Assembly (NCBI RefSeq): GCF_900187455.1 | Contig: NZ_FYDX01000006.1 | Location: 310,001-374,000 of the forward strand | Length of the DNA stretch: 64,000 nt | Direction of reading: 5' to 3' | Source: Pseudomonas sp. Irchel 3E13 | GTDB taxonomy: Bacteria > Pseudomonadota > Gammaproteobacteria > Pseudomonadales > Pseudomonadaceae | Part shown: positions 33,447 through 43,628 of the stretch, piece after piece | Numbering within the stretch: the stretch's first letter is position 1 | Layout: each line of letters starts with the position of its first letter | Position numbers and translations under genes: made by a program | Notes under the pieces: generated by a model | Databases searched by the model: none | Told to the model about the DNA's origin: nothing | What the model saw: the letters and a program-made list of their open reading frames with translations, nothing else

Positions 33447-35525
33447 TCAGAAACTCAGGTCGACCTTGGTCCAGAGCGTACGCCCCGGCTCGCTGACCGG
33501 TTCAAAGCCCGAGTAGCCGAAGCCGGCGTTGCCCGCCAGGTTCAGGTGCTCGGCGTAGGCTTTGTCGAACAGGTTGTCGACGCCGGCGCTGAGCTTGAGG
33601 TTCTTGCTCACACGATAGGCGCCGTTGAGCGAGAACACGCCGAAACCGCCGGTTTTCTCGAAGTCCTTGCCGACGATGTTGCCGTAGTTTTCCGAGATGC
33701 GATTCTGCGCCGAGACCAGTCGCCACAGGGCGCCGGCACTCCAGTCGGATTCGCTGTAGGTCAGGCCGAGGCGGCTTTCCAGCGGCGGCATCTGCGGCAG
33801 GGCCGAGCCGTCGCTGCTGTTCTTGCCCCAGGCGTAGGCCAGGGTCGCATCGGCTTTCCAGTTGCTGGTCAGTTGATAGGCGACACCCAGTTCGCCGCCC
33901 ATGATCCGCGCGTCGACGTTGCCGGCGCGGGAGACGCTGGTGCCAGCGGTGTAGTCGTAGAGGATGAAGTCGCGGACCTGGCCGATATAGCCCGAGGCCC
34001 AGGCTTCCAGGTCTTCGGTCTTGTACTGGATGCCGAAGTCCAGTTGCGTGGTCTTCTCTGGCTTGATCGCATCGAAGGCATTGACCGAGCCGGCCGGGCC
34101 GAACGTGGGCGAGAACAGCTCCCAGTAATCGGGGAAACGCTGCACATGGCCGATCCCGACGTAGGCGGTGGCCGGCGCGTCGACCAGATCGTGCTCGTAG
34201 CGCAGGAAGCCGCTGGGCAGGGTGTCGGCGCGGGTGTTGCCGGCGGTGCGGTTGGGCACGGTCATCATTCCGGACGTGACGGTCTTGCGGAAATCCCTGG
34301 CCGAGGCGCGGTCCAGGCGGGCGCCGCTGACCAGGCGATCCTGGCTGTCCAGCTCCCAGGTCAGCTCGCCGAACGCGCCGTAGTTATGGAAATCCGCGTC
34401 CTTGGTCCACGGCTGCTGCTTGTGCACGTCGATGCCCATGCCACCGCGCTTGCGGTGTTCGTTGGTCTGGGCGTCGATGCCGGCGACCAGACTGACGTCT
34501 TCCCAGCGCCAGGTGCCCTTGATGCGCGCGCCCATGGTGCGGCGGTCGACGTTGCTGGCCATGGGGCCGGCCATCATCCCGGTGCCGGAGGTGGTGCGCA
34601 GGCTGTAGTTGTCCATCACATGGTCGGCGTAGTTGTAGTAGACCTGCGCTTCGAGCTTGTCGAAGACCTCGCCGATATTGGACTTCTCGAAACGCAGGCC
34701 GAGGCTTTCGCGCTTGAACTGCGAACCGTCCATGCCACGCCCGGCGTAGCGTGCTTCACCGTCGCCGCGGCCAGCGGTCAGCTCCAGCAGGGTGTCGCTG
34801 TCCGGGGTCCAGCCAACGGCGACGTCGCCGTTCCACTTGTCCCATTTCGACGGCACGGTGTCGCCATGGCCGTCTTCATAGTCGTCGGAGCGCGACTGGT
34901 TGCCGACGAAGCGCACGTAGCCCTGGCTGCCACCGGCGGCGGCATCCAGCACCTTGTCGAAACGGCCATTGGAGCCGGCCAGTAGGCTGGCGTTGACCCG
35001 GGTGCCCAGCTCGCCGAATTTCTCCGGCTCGCGGTCGAAGAGGATGGTTCCGGCGGACGCGCCCGGGCCCCACTGCACGCTTTGCGGGCCCTTGATCACG
35101 GTGAGGCGGTCGTAGGTTTCCGGGGAAATGTAGGAGGTCGGCGCGTCCATCCGGTTCGGGCAGGCGCCGAGCATCAGGCCGCCGTTGGTGAGGATGTTCA
35201 GCCGCGAGCCGAACATGCCGCGCAGCACCGGGTCACCGTTGGTGCCGCCGGAGCGGATCGCCGAGAAACCGGGGATGGTCTTCAGGTAGTCGGCACCGTC
35301 GCTGGCCGGGACGGGCTGGCGCGGGTCCTTGGGGTTGGTGACCACGGTCAGCGGCGAACTGGGCGCCACGGCGGTGATGACCGTGGGGCTGAGTTCCGGC
35401 TGGCCGTGGTCATGGCCTTCGTGGCCGGTTTCCGCGGCCAGGGCCGCGGGAACGAAGAGGCTGCCGCACAGCAGCGCAATGGTCCCGCGCAGGGACAAAC
35501 GATAGACAGGGGTGGAGCTGGACAT
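33447..35525 (-). CDS. oprC: TonB-dependent copper receptor OprC/NosA
   Basis: 692-residue outer-membrane receptor. A signal peptide (VPAALAAE) and His-rich GHEGHDHG N-terminus are followed by the plug domain and a 22-strand barrel ending LWTKVDLSF with terminal Phe. The copper motif of OprC is present: Cys122-x3-Met126 in GACPNRMDAP and His302-x-Met304 in DHVMDN, fitting the CxxxM-HxM binding site known from structural work. It imports copper and is usually repressed by copper and favoured under anaerobiosis. Operon with PCuAC and DUF2946 genes. Confidence 0.95.
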   Translation of the reverse strand: MSSSTPVYRLSLRGTIALLCGSLFVPAALAAETGHEGHDHGQPELSPTVITAVAPSSPLTVVTNPKDPRQPVPASDGADYLKTIPGFSAIRSGGTNGDPVLRGMFGSRLNILTNGGLMLGACPNRMDAPTSYISPETYDRLTVIKGPQSVQWGPGASAGTILFDREPEKFGELGTRVNASLLAGSNGRFDKVLDAAAGGSQGYVRFVGNQSRSDDYEDGHGDTVPSKWDKWNGDVAVGWTPDSDTLLELTAGRGDGEARYAGRGMDGSQFKRESLGLRFEKSNIGEVFDKLEAQVYYNYADHVMDNYSLRTTSGTGMMAGPMASNVDRRTMGARIKGTWRWEDVSLVAGIDAQTNEHRKRGGMGIDVHKQQPWTKDADFHNYGAFGELTWELDSQDRLVSGARLDRASARDFRKTVTSGMMTVPNRTAGNTRADTLPSGFLRYEHDLVDAPATAYVGIGHVQRFPDYWELFSPTFGPAGSVNAFDAIKPEKTTQLDFGIQYKTEDLEAWASGYIGQVRDFILYDYTAGTSVSRAGNVDARIMGGELGVAYQLTSNWKADATLAYAWGKNSSDGSALPQMPPLESRLGLTYSESDWSAGALWRLVSAQNRISENYGNIVGKDFEKTGGFGVFSLNGAYRVSKNLKLSAGVDNLFDKAYAEHLNLAGNAGFGYSGFEPVSEPGRTLWTKVDLSF

Positions 35526-35604
35526 AGGTCTTCCAACATCGATCAGTCATGAAGGTGCGCACGCACGCGGCGATAGGCCGGTGACGAGCGCTGTTTCGGA
35601 ATGT

Positions 35605-36039
35605 TCAGACGACGTTGCGGGAAGGTGGCGCGCGGCTGCGGGCGCCGGGGAAGAACGCCGGGCGCGGATGGCCCTGGCGGGGTAGAACGACAAGACGGTG
35701 GCTGGCCGGGACGGCCTCGCTGTTGAGCAGGCTCAGTTGCTGCGGCAGTGCCGGGCAATGGAAGAACAGGCTGCAATAGCCGCACTTCTCCCACATGACG
35801 TGCAGCGACGAATCGCCGCCACCATGGTGCGCCTCGCCGTGATGGCCCGCCGCGTCGTCCGTGCCTGCGCCCATGTCCATGTTCATCGACATGGAGGTGC
35901 TGTGATCCATCGGCATCGACTGGGAAACCAGCGGTCCGATGAAGATCATCAGCATGGCGAACAGGCTCAGCCAGCCCGCGCGCAGTGTCCTGTGGTCAGG
36001 GCGCGGGGGCCGGTGGCGTCCGGTGCGGGCGAGGCTCAT
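35605..36039 (-). CDS. DUF2946 protein, Met/His-rich
   Basis: 144 residues with one hydrophobic N-terminal segment (LRAGWLSLFAMLMIFIGPLV) and a metal-rich region MPMDHSTSMSMNMDMGAG, then HHGEAHHGGGDSSLH and a cysteine pair in EKCGYCSLFFHCP. These are the hallmarks of DUF2946, found next to copper receptors. Likely periplasmic copper binding or sensing. It lies between oprC and the PCuAC gene on the same strand. Confidence 0.88.
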   Translation of the reverse strand: MSLARTGRHRPPRPDHRTLRAGWLSLFAMLMIFIGPLVSQSMPMDHSTSMSMNMDMGAGTDDAAGHHGEAHHGGGDSSLHVMWEKCGYCSLFFHCPALPQQLSLLNSEAVPASHRLVVLPRQGHPRPAFFPGARSRAPPSRNVV

Positions 36040-36058
36040 GGCGAGCGGCGCTCAGGGA

Positions 36059-36538
36059 TCAGTGCTGGTGCTGGTGCTCGTCGCTGCCTTCAGGCGGCTG
36101 CTTCTGCACCGCGACGTCCACGGTGATATCGCCGGCCTTTTCGAAGTGCAGGGTCAGCGGGAAGCGCTTGCCGTCGACGAGCAGGCTGCGGTCCTTGGGC
36201 TGCATGATCATCACGTGGTAGGCGCTCGGGCTGAACACCACTTTGCCGCCCGCCGGCACGGCGACGTTGGCGACTTGCTGCATGCGCATCACGTCGCCGG
36301 TCATCACGTGTTCGTGCAACTCGGAACGGTCGCTGATTGGGGTGTCGACGCTGAGCAGGCGGTCGTCCTCCTTGCCCTTGTTGTCGATGATGAAATAGGC
36401 CGCCACGTTGGGTGCGTTCGGTGGCAGTTGCAGCGACCACGGGTGGGCGATATGCAGGTCACCCTTGGTGTATTCGTGGGCACTGGCGAAGCTGGCGGGC
36501 AGCAGCAGGGCAGCCAGCATCAGGACGTTCTTGAGCAT
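36059..36538 (-). CDS. PCu(A)C-type periplasmic copper chaperone
   Basis: 159 residues with a signal peptide ending SFASA. The Cu(I) motif H-x10-M-x21-H-x-M is exact: His75, Met86, His108 and Met110 (ELHEHVM...MRM...YHVMIM). The C-terminal tail DEHQHQH adds further ligands. PCuAC proteins deliver copper to the CuA site of cytochrome oxidase or, in uptake operons, carry newly imported copper. No Sco gene is adjacent, so here it is more likely part of uptake. Confidence 0.93.
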   Translation of the reverse strand: MLKNVLMLAALLLPASFASAHEYTKGDLHIAHPWSLQLPPNAPNVAAYFIIDNKGKEDDRLLSVDTPISDRSELHEHVMTGDVMRMQQVANVAVPAGGKVVFSPSAYHVMIMQPKDRSLLVDGKRFPLTLHFEKAGDITVDVAVQKQPPEGSDEHQHQH

Positions 36539-36587
36539 GAAAAATCTCCGGTCGATTCAGATTGTTCGCAGGTATCAGCGTAGTGAA

Positions 36588-36968
36588 TCAAACGGCGGGA
36601 GAGGCGCGGGGATTGAGCGAGGGCCACAGTTCACGGGGCGTGGGCTGGGTGGGCTGGGCGATGGCCAGCGGGGTGGCGAAGGCGTATGTCGGCAGGACCA
36701 GTTGCGGCGCCTGGCCCGGCAGCGCCAGCAACGGCGCGGCACCGGAGCAGCACCAGCAATGCTGCATCACGGCGTGATCGTCGTTTTGCGGGTCGGCTTG
36801 GCCGAGGGAAACGGCGATCAGCTTGGTGCCGCCGGTGGAACAGAAGGCGCCCCACAGCAGTTGCTCGGCGGGCGCCCTGGCGGCGTTGGCGGACAACGGC
36901 ATCGCCAGCAGATTGAACAGCACTGCGAAGCAGGCGATCCAGGCAAGGGCGGGCCGGTGTGCGGGCAT
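36588..36968 (-). CDS. DUF2946 protein, first gene of the copper operon
   Basis: 126-residue relative of the other DUF2946 protein in this operon. N-terminal hydrophobic segment LAWIACFAVLFNLLAMPLSA, then a region with QNDDHAVMQHCWCCSGAAPL in which His, Met and three Cys could bind copper. Paired DUF2946 genes around a PCuAC gene are a known arrangement near oprC. It is the most upstream gene of the set, so the promoter should lie above 36968; no known copper box was recognised. Confidence 0.85.
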   Translation of the reverse strand: MPAHRPALAWIACFAVLFNLLAMPLSANAARAPAEQLLWGAFCSTGGTKLIAVSLGQADPQNDDHAVMQHCWCCSGAAPLLALPGQAPQLVLPTYAFATPLAIAQPTQPTPRELWPSLNPRASPAV

Positions 36969-37126
36969 GGGTTGATCCGGTGGGATTCGAATGATGGCTA
37001 TTTAGCCTGAAACTCCCGGGGATGTAAAAAATGGGGGTGTGATGAAGTGTCGCAGTCGATTCGCAAGGTGTGGGAGCAACTGCGCAGACCATCGCGCCGA
37101 ACCGTCGCGATGGCCTGCACAGCAGG

Positions 37127-37981
37127 TCAGGCCTTCGCCCGACCCAGCATGCCCCTGACCGCCTCTTGCAGGTCCGCCGGCAACACCACCAGCTTGGCGT
37201 TGTTGCTGGCCGCGAGGCTTTCCATGGCGCTGATGTAGCGTTCGCCCAGCAGGTACATGGCCGGGGTCACGTCATTGCCCACGGCGTTCTTGACCAGGGT
37301 GATGGCCTGGGCCGAAGCCTCGGCCAGGTTGACCTGGGCGGCGGCATCGAGCTTGGCCGATTCCTGACGCGCCTGGGCTTCGAGGATCGCCGCCTGCTTG
37401 GCGCCTTCGGCGCGGGTCACGTCGGCTTTACGCTCACGCTCGGCCGCGGCCTGGCGTTCCATGGCCGACTGCATGCTCGGCGAGGGCTTGATGTCCTGGA
37501 TTTCCACCGAACGCACGGTGATGCCCCAGTCTTCGGTCTGCTCCGACATCGCGTCGCGCAGGCGCGCCTTGATCTGCTCGCGGCTGGACAGCGCTTCGTC
37601 CAGTTCCATGGCGCCGACGATGGCGCGCAGCGAGGTCATGGTCAGGCTGGTAACCGCGTAGGCGTAGTTCACCACGCCGTAGGCGGCTTTCTGCGGGTCC
37701 ACCACCTTGGCGAAGCACAGGGCGTTGGCGACGATCACCGCGTTGTCCTTGGTGATGATTTCCTGCTGCTGCACGTCGAGGATGATGTCCTTGGTCGGCA
37801 GGCGGTAGGCCACCACGTCCATGTACGGGATGAGGATGTTCAGGCCCGGCTTGAGGGTGTTGTGGTAGCGCCCCAGGCGCTCGACGATCCATTCCTCGCC
37901 CTGCGGCACGATGCGTACGCCCTTGAACACCGTGATGAGGACGAACAGGGCGATGGTGGCGGTAATGATCAGACTGGTCAT
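37127..37981 (-). CDS. qmcA: SPFH/Band 7 membrane protein, QmcA-like
   Basis: 284 residues. One N-terminal membrane helix (LIITATIALFVLITVF) then the SPFH domain: VRIVPQGEEWIVERLGRYHN, LKPGLNILIPYMDVVAYRLP, and a coiled C-terminal flotillin-like region EARAQARQES type repeats (AAAERERKADVTRAEGAKQA). It organises membrane microdomains and may regulate FtsH or HflKC. The start at 37981 is chosen over a longer frame because it places the helix first. Followed upstream by its usual NfeD partner. Confidence 0.93.
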   Translation of the reverse strand: MTSLIITATIALFVLITVFKGVRIVPQGEEWIVERLGRYHNTLKPGLNILIPYMDVVAYRLPTKDIILDVQQQEIITKDNAVIVANALCFAKVVDPQKAAYGVVNYAYAVTSLTMTSLRAIVGAMELDEALSSREQIKARLRDAMSEQTEDWGITVRSVEIQDIKPSPSMQSAMERQAAAERERKADVTRAEGAKQAAILEAQARQESAKLDAAAQVNLAEASAQAITLVKNAVGNDVTPAMYLLGERYISAMESLAASNNAKLVVLPADLQEAVRGMLGRAKA

Positions 37982-38018
37982 GACATTTCTCTTCCTTTGA
38001 TGGTGTCTTGAAACGCTT

Positions 38019-38456
38019 TCAGGCCTTGCCGACCCGGACAATGTTGCCTTCGATTGCGAGGATGCGGACCCGCTCGCCGGAGGCGATGTCGCTGTTGGCG
38101 ATGCAGACCCACTCTTCATTGCCGAGGATCGGCTTCTGGAAACGGACGCGGCCTTTCTGGAATTCCGAGACGGGCGCGGTCAGCAGGCCGACTTCGCCGA
38201 TCACTTCGTCGGCGGTCCAGCGGTTGTCCGCCTTGCGGGGTTTGAACACCTTGAACCAGAGGGCGACGGTGAGGGACGAGAGCACCACCCAGATCATCAG
38301 CTCGCTGGCCAGGGACAGGCCCGGCACCAGCCCGGCGATCACGCCGACCGCCACGGCGCCGATGCCGAACCAGATGATGAAGAAGGTGGGCAGTACCAGT
38401 TCCAGCAAGATCAGGCCAAAGCCCAGAACGAGCCAGATCCACCATTGCAGTTCCAT
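38019..38456 (-). CDS. NfeD-family membrane protein
   Basis: 145 residues. Three closely spaced membrane helices (WIWLVLGFGLILLELVLPTF, IWFGIGAVAVGVIAGLVPGL, ELMIWVVLSSLTVALWFKVF) and a C-terminal OB-fold (GLLTAPVSEFQKGRVRFQKP to GNIVRVGKA). Short NfeD proteins pair with SPFH stomatins, as here, where it is the upstream gene by 37 bases. The start MELQWWIW at 38456 is preferred. Confidence 0.92.
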   Translation of the reverse strand: MELQWWIWLVLGFGLILLELVLPTFFIIWFGIGAVAVGVIAGLVPGLSLASELMIWVVLSSLTVALWFKVFKPRKADNRWTADEVIGEVGLLTAPVSEFQKGRVRFQKPILGNEEWVCIANSDIASGERVRILAIEGNIVRVGKA

Positions 38457-38541
38457 AGTCGAAGCCTTGCGTAGGGAAAAGGATGAGGCATTGGAATCGC
38501 TTGCTGGTGTGTTGGCAATACCCGAGTGGTGCACTGGCCTA

Positions 38542-39273
38542 TTACAGGAGGTGTCCGTCAGCCAGCGCGGCGAGCAGCGCGGCCGGGTCGGTGAAGTGAC
38601 GGTCGACCTCGGGCAGTGCCGGACGGCCGAGAATCAGCACCGGCACGCCGCGCTCGCGGGCCACCTGCAACTTCGGTTCGGTGGCGCCGCTGCCGCTGTT
38701 CTTGCTGATCAGCACGTCGATCTGGCGGCGTTCGAACAGCTGCCGCTCGTCGTCCAGCAGGAACGGTCCACGGGCGCCGATTACTTCGCAGCGGTCGTTG
38801 CCGGGGCAGGCGTCGAGGGCGCGCAGGGTCCAGAACTGATGGTCGGGTATTTCATCCAGATGTTGCAGCGGTTCGCGGCCGAGGGTGAACAGCGGGCGGC
38901 GGAAGGTGTGCAGTGCGGCGATCAGTTCGGCCCAGTCGGCGACCTCGCGCCAATCGTCGCCGGCCTGGGCCTGCCACGCGGGACGGCGCAGGGCCCAGCA
39001 GGGAATGCCGGCGAGGGTCGCGGCGCGGGCGGCGTTGGCGCTGATTTGCGCGGCGTAGGGGTGGGTGGCGTCGATCAGCAGGTCGATGCCTTCGGCGCGC
39101 AGGTAGGCGGCCAGGCCGTCCGCGCCGCCATAACCGCCGACGCGCACCTGGCACGTCAGGTCATCCGGCACCCGGCCGATCCCGGCCAGGCTGTAGACGT
39201 GCTCGGGCCCCAACTGACGGGCGATGCGCAGGGCCTCGGTGACGCCGCCGAGCAGCAGGATGCGCCGGCTCAT
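38542..39273 (-). CDS. cobK: Precorrin-6A reductase
   Basis: 243 residues. NADPH-dependent reduction of precorrin-6A to dihydro-precorrin-6B in aerobic corrin synthesis. Opening [19 protein letters not shown], the [20 protein letters not shown] segment, [19 protein letters not shown] and [20 protein letters not shown] are CobK/CbiJ landmarks. The ATG at 39273 overlaps the cbiD stop by four bases. Last gene of the minus-strand half cluster. Confidence 0.94.
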   Translation of the reverse strand: MSRRILLLGGVTEALRIARQLGPEHVYSLAGIGRVPDDLTCQVRVGGYGGADGLAAYLRAEGIDLLIDATHPYAAQISANAARAATLAGIPCWALRRPAWQAQAGDDWREVADWAELIAALHTFRRPLFTLGREPLQHLDEIPDHQFWTLRALDACPGNDRCEVIGARGPFLLDDERQLFERRQIDVLISKNSGSGATEPKLQVARERGVPVLILGRPALPEVDRHFTDPAALLAALADGHLL

Positions 39274-40364
39274 TGCACACCCGCCTTGCCGACGATGCCG
39301 CCCTGGCGGTCGATGGCGAACACTTCGACCTGCACCTGCGCCGGCACCACGCTGCGGGCGAAAGCCAGGGCATGGGCGCAGACCGCATCGCCCAGCGGCA
39401 CGCCGGCGGCATGGGCCAGGGCCAATGCCTGCTGGCTGGTGTTGGCCTGGACGATGGTCGCTTGCAGCGCCGCATCGGCGCCGACCGCCGCGGCCCATTG
39501 CGCCAATTGCGGCAGGTCGATGCTGGAATGGCGGCTGTGCAGGTCCATGTGCCCGGCGGCCAGTTTGCTGATCTTGCCGAAGCCTCCGCACAGGCTCAGG
39601 CGCGCCACCGGCACCTTGCGCAGGTGCTTGAGCACCGCGCCGACGAAGTCGCCCATCTCGATCAGGGCGATTTCCGGCATGCCGTAGACCCGGCGCATGG
39701 TGTCTTCGCTGGCGTTGCCGGTGCAGGCGGCGATGTGTTCGTAGCCGTTGGTCTTGGCGACGTCGATGCCTTGGTGGATCGAAGCGATGTAGGCCGAGCA
39801 GGAGAAGGGCCGGACGATGCCGCTGGTGCCGAGGATCGACAGCCCGCCGAGAATGCCCAGGCGCGGGTTCATGGTTTTCAGCGCGAGGTTTTCGCCGTCT
39901 TGCACGTTCACCGTGACCTCGAAACCGCCCGTGTAGCCGCAGCTTGCGGCGAGGTTCAGCAGGTGCTCGGTCATCATCCGCCGCGGCACCGGGTTGATCG
40001 CCGGTTCGCCCACCGTCAGCACCAGTCCGGGCCGGGTCACGGTGCCGACGCCTTGGCCGGCGACGAAGCGCACGCCGGGTTCGTCCAGCAGGCGCACGCG
40101 GCTATAGAGCAGGGCGCCGTGGGTCACGTCGGGGTCGTCGCCCGCATCCTTGAGCGTGCCGGCCTCGGCGCCCGCCGCGTGCAGGCGGCAGAACTCCAGG
40201 CGCATCTGCACCTGCTTGCCCTTGGGCAGGGTGATTTCCACTGCGTCGTGCGCTTGCCCGGTCAACAGCAGGCGCGCGGCGGCGAGGCTGGTGGCGGTGG
40301 CGCAACTGCCGGTGGTCAGGCCGCTGCGCAGCGGCGCCGGCTGTTCGGCGGTTTCGTCACGCAT
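39270..40364 (-). CDS. cbiD: Precorrin/cobalt-precorrin-5B C1-methyltransferase CbiD
   Basis: 364 residues. SAM-dependent methylation at C-1 with ring deacylation, a step usually ascribed to CobF in the aerobic P. denitrificans route. The N-terminal [20 protein letters not shown] is the CbiD signature, followed by [20 protein letters not shown] and [19 protein letters not shown]. Presence of CbiD with otherwise Cob-type genes is the usual pseudomonad arrangement. Overlaps cobL by eight bases and cobK by four. Confidence 0.94.
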   Translation of the reverse strand: MRDETAEQPAPLRSGLTTGSCATATSLAAARLLLTGQAHDAVEITLPKGKQVQMRLEFCRLHAAGAEAGTLKDAGDDPDVTHGALLYSRVRLLDEPGVRFVAGQGVGTVTRPGLVLTVGEPAINPVPRRMMTEHLLNLAASCGYTGGFEVTVNVQDGENLALKTMNPRLGILGGLSILGTSGIVRPFSCSAYIASIHQGIDVAKTNGYEHIAACTGNASEDTMRRVYGMPEIALIEMGDFVGAVLKHLRKVPVARLSLCGGFGKISKLAAGHMDLHSRHSSIDLPQLAQWAAAVGADAALQATIVQANTSQQALALAHAAGVPLGDAVCAHALAFARSVVPAQVQVEVFAIDRQGGIVGKAGVQ

Positions 40365-41562
40365 GCTTGATGGCGTCTAGCAGGGTGATCGGCAGCGCCT
40401 GGCGCCAGGTGTCGAAGCCGCCCAGCGGCTGGGCGTGGGCGACATGAATGCGGGTCAGTTCACCGCCGTGGCGTTCGCGCCAGTCCATCAGGCGTACTTC
40501 GCTTTGCAGGGTCACCGCGTTGGCGACCAGCCGGCCGCCGGGGCGCAACTGCTCCCAGCAGTGTTCCAGCACGCCGGGCACGGTGACGCCGCCGCCGATG
40601 AAGATCGCGTCCGGGCGTTCCAGGCCGTGCAGCGCGTCCGGCGCGCGTCCGCGCACCAGTTGCAGACCCGGTACGCCGAGGGCGTCGCGGTTGAGTTCGA
40701 TCAGTTGCTGGCGGCCGTCGTCGGCTTCGATCGCCAGGGCGCGGCACGCCGGGTGCGCGCGCATCCACTCGATGCCGATCGAGCCGCTGCCGGCGCCGAC
40801 ATCCCAGAGCAACTCGCCCGGTTGCGGGGCGAGGCGGGCGAGGGTGATGGCGCGGACATCGCGCTTGGTGATCTGTCCGTCATGCTGGAAGGCGTTGTCC
40901 GGCAGCCCGGCGAGGGGCGACAGGCGCGGCGCGTTGGCGTCGGCGCGGCATTCGATGGCGACCAGATTAAGGTCGGCGATAGCGTGCTCATTCCAGTCGC
41001 TGGCGCTACCTTGCCGGTGACGTTCGGCGCTGCCGCCCAGGTGTTCCAGCACCTGCAACTGGCTCGGGCCGAAGCCGCGTTCGCGCAGCAATGCGGCGAT
41101 CGCGGCGGGGCTGTCGCCATCGTTGCTCAGCACCAGCAGGCGCTGACCGCTGTAGAGGTGGGCGTTGAGTTGCGCCAGCGGACGGGCGACCACGGAAACA
41201 ATGACCACGTCCTGCAACGGCCAGCCGAGGCGGGCGGCGGCGAGGGCGCAGGAGGAGGGCGCGGAAATCACGTTCAGCTCATCGGCCGGGACTTGCCGCG
41301 CGAGGCTGGCGCCAACGCCGTAGAACATCGGGTCGCCGCTGGCCAGCACGCACACCGGCTCGCCGCGCAGGGCCAGCACCGGCGCCAGCGAGAACGGGCT
41401 CGGCCAGGTCAGGCGCTCGGCCTTCAGGCAATGGGGCAGCAGGTCGAGCTGGCGTGGGCTGCCGAACACCCTGGCGGCGTGCAGCAGGGCGCGCCGGGCT
41501 TGCTTGCCGAGGCCGCTGAAGCCGTCTTCGCCGATTCCTACTATGGTCAACCAGGGCGCCAT
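40357..41562 (-). CDS. cobL: Precorrin-6Y C5,15-methyltransferase (decarboxylating)
   Basis: 401-residue bifunctional enzyme that methylates C-5 and C-15 and decarboxylates the acetate side chain. N-terminal CbiE-type domain ([39 protein letters not shown]) occupies about 1-200; the C-terminal CbiT-type domain shows [18 protein letters not shown], the SAM-binding motif, and [20 protein letters not shown]. First gene of the minus-strand set and divergent from cobG with 81 bases between them. Confidence 0.95.
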   Translation of the reverse strand: MAPWLTIVGIGEDGFSGLGKQARRALLHAARVFGSPRQLDLLPHCLKAERLTWPSPFSLAPVLALRGEPVCVLASGDPMFYGVGASLARQVPADELNVISAPSSCALAAARLGWPLQDVVIVSVVARPLAQLNAHLYSGQRLLVLSNDGDSPAAIAALLRERGFGPSQLQVLEHLGGSAERHRQGSASDWNEHAIADLNLVAIECRADANAPRLSPLAGLPDNAFQHDGQITKRDVRAITLARLAPQPGELLWDVGAGSGSIGIEWMRAHPACRALAIEADDGRQQLIELNRDALGVPGLQLVRGRAPDALHGLERPDAIFIGGGVTVPGVLEHCWEQLRPGGRLVANAVTLQSEVRLMDWRERHGGELTRIHVAHAQPLGGFDTWRQALPITLLDAIKHA

Positions 41563-41643
41563 GCCGTTCCTCTTTTCCGGGCCTATCCGACCGGCAGGCT
41601 TGGCCCGCCGCCGGGCAAAGCAGGCATAATACCGCGCCTTCCG

Positions 41644-43005
41644 ATGCCCAGCCCCATTTCACGATTGACGGGTGAACCCTTGAATCAGTCCCAGCCCGCT
41701 CCTGCCATTCGCCCCTCGGCCTGCCCGGGGCTGTGGCGCATTGTCCAGGCACGCGACGGTGGCATCTCGCGGATCAAGCTCGATGCCGGGCACCTGGATG
41801 CCGACCAGGCCGAAGCGGTGGCCGAGGCCGCCGAGCGTTTCGCCGGTGGCGTGATCGAGGTGACCAACCGCAGCAACCTGCAGATTCGTGGCGTTGGTAA
41901 CGACCCGCAGGGTCTGATCGCGCACCTGCTGGCGGCTGGCCTGGGCCCGCGGGTCGCCGCCGGTGACGACGTGCGCAACCTGATGCTCAGCCCCGCCGCG
42001 GGCCTCGACCCGGCCCTGCTGTTCGACACCCGCGCGCTGGGCGCGCAGATACTCGACCTGCTGCAGACCACGCCGCGCTTCCATGCGCTGTCGGCCAAGT
42101 TCGCCGTGCAGCTCGATGGCGGCGAAGACCTGGCGATGCTCTGGCACCCCCATGACCTCTGGCTGTCGCCGCTGCGCCTGGATGGCGAGCTATGGCTGGG
42201 CTTCGGCCTGGCGGGTTGTCCGGGTCAGGATGCGCCGGTGGCCGCCGTGCCGCTGGCGGCGGGGCTGGCGCTGGTGCGGGCGGTGCTGGAGCGGTTTCTC
42301 GATCTGGCCGATGCCGGTCAATCGCGGATGCGCCAGTTACTGGAGGCGCTGTCCACCGACGCCTTTCTCGCCGGCCTGCCGTTGGCGCTGCGCCGCGACG
42401 CCGCGGTGCTCGACTGGCGCCGCCCCAGACGTGACCTCGCGCGCCACCTGGGTGTCTATCCCCAGCAGCAGGCCGAGCGGGTCGCGGTGGGCGCGATGGC
42501 GCCGCTGGGTCGCCTGAGCGCGGCGCAATTGCGCGGCGTCGGCGGGCTGGCCCGAGAATTGGGCGACGGCAGCCTGCGCATGACCCCCTGGCAGAGCGTG
42601 CTGCTGCCGAACATTGCCGTTGGCCGCGCCGAACGGGTGCTGGCCGCCTTGCTTCACCTTGGTTTGATCACCGACGCCGCCGAGCCGCTGGCCGGCGTGG
42701 TCGCCTGCACCGGCTCGGCCGGCTGCGCCAAGGCCCTCGCCGACACCAAGGGCGATGCGCTGCAACTGGCCTTCAGCCTGCGCCAGCCCGTTCCGGTGGC
42801 CGGCATTCACTTGAGCGGCTGCGGCCGCTCCTGCGCCATGGCGCATACCGCGCCGGTCACCTTGCTGGCGGTCGGCCCCGGTCGTTACGACCTGTATTTT
42901 CACGACCCGGCCCTGCCGGGCCCCGGCGCTGTCGCCGGGCGCAACCTGACACTGGAAGAAGCGGGCGCCACGCTGGACGCCCGCCCACGGAGCAACCCTC
43001 GATGA
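41644..43005 (+). CDS. cobG: Precorrin-3B synthase
   Basis: About 453 residues; a ferredoxin-nitrite/sulfite-reductase-like enzyme that uses oxygen to hydroxylate precorrin-3A and form the gamma-lactone. The Fe4S4/siroheme-type cysteines appear in [17 protein letters not shown] and [13 protein letters not shown]. The ring-contraction chemistry commits this strain to the oxygen-dependent route. The ATG at 41644 is the best ATG, though a TTG at 41680 (LNQSQPAP) would give the N-terminus more usual in the family; the start is uncertain. Confidence 0.93.
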   Translation: MPSPISRLTGEPLNQSQPAPAIRPSACPGLWRIVQARDGGISRIKLDAGHLDADQAEAVAEAAERFAGGVIEVTNRSNLQIRGVGNDPQGLIAHLLAAGLGPRVAAGDDVRNLMLSPAAGLDPALLFDTRALGAQILDLLQTTPRFHALSAKFAVQLDGGEDLAMLWHPHDLWLSPLRLDGELWLGFGLAGCPGQDAPVAAVPLAAGLALVRAVLERFLDLADAGQSRMRQLLEALSTDAFLAGLPLALRRDAAVLDWRRPRRDLARHLGVYPQQQAERVAVGAMAPLGRLSAAQLRGVGGLARELGDGSLRMTPWQSVLLPNIAVGRAERVLAALLHLGLITDAAEPLAGVVACTGSAGCAKALADTKGDALQLAFSLRQPVPVAGIHLSGCGRSCAMAHTAPVTLLAVGPGRYDLYFHDPALPGPGAVAGRNLTLEEAGATLDARPRSNPR

Positions 43006-43628
43006 TTGATTACATCCGCGACGGCCAGGAGATTTATCGCAACTCCTTCGCCATCATTCGCCAGGAGGCCCGCCTGGAGCGGATTCCGGCCGACCTGGAA
43101 AAGCTCGCGGTACGGGTGATCCATGCCTGCGGCATGGTCGAGGTGGTCGATGCCCTGCGCTTTTCCGAAGGCGCCGGCAAGGCCGGGCGTGAAGCCCTGG
43201 CCGCTGGCGCGCCGATTCTCTGCGACGCGCGGATGGTCGCCGAAGGCATCACCCGCGCCCGCCTGCCGGCCAACAACGAGGTGATTTGCACCTTGCGCGA
43301 CGACAGCGTTCCGGACCTCGCCAAGGAACTGGGCAACACCCGTTCGGCGGTAGCCCTGGAGCTGTGGCGCCCGCACCTGGAAGGCAGCGTCGTGGTGATC
43401 GGCAACGCGCCGACCGCGCTGTTCTACCTGCTGGAAATGATCGACGCCGGCGCACCGAAACCGGCGCTGATCCTCGGCTTCCCGGTGGGCTTCGTCGGCG
43501 CGGCGGAGTCCAAGGCGATGCTGGCGGCGGACAGCCGTGGCGTGCCGTTCGTGATCGTCGAAGGGCGTCTGGGCGGCAGCGCCATGGCTGCCGCCGCGGT
43601 CAACGCCCTCGCCACGGAGGTTGAATGA
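43002..43628 (+). CDS. cobH: Precorrin-8X methylmutase
   Basis: 208 residues. Moves the C-11 methyl to C-12 to form hydrogenobyrinate. The catalytic histidine is His41 in [36 protein letters not shown] and [16 protein letters not shown] follow as in CobH/CbiC. Overlaps cobG and cobI by four bases each. Confidence 0.96.
   Translation: MIDYIRDGQEIYRNSFAIIRQEARLERIPADLEKLAVRVIHACGMVEVVDALRFSEGAGKAGREALAAGAPILCDARMVAEGITRARLPANNEVICTLRDDSVPDLAKELGNTRSAVALELWRPHLEGSVVVIGNAPTALFYLLEMIDAGAPKPALILGFPVGFVGAAESKAMLAADSRGVPFVIVEGRLGGSAMAAAAVNALATEVE

Noticed and set aside
41563..41643. Cobalamin riboswitch controlling the cob genes
   Set aside because: The 81-base divergent gap is too short and lacks the conserved B12-box sequence.
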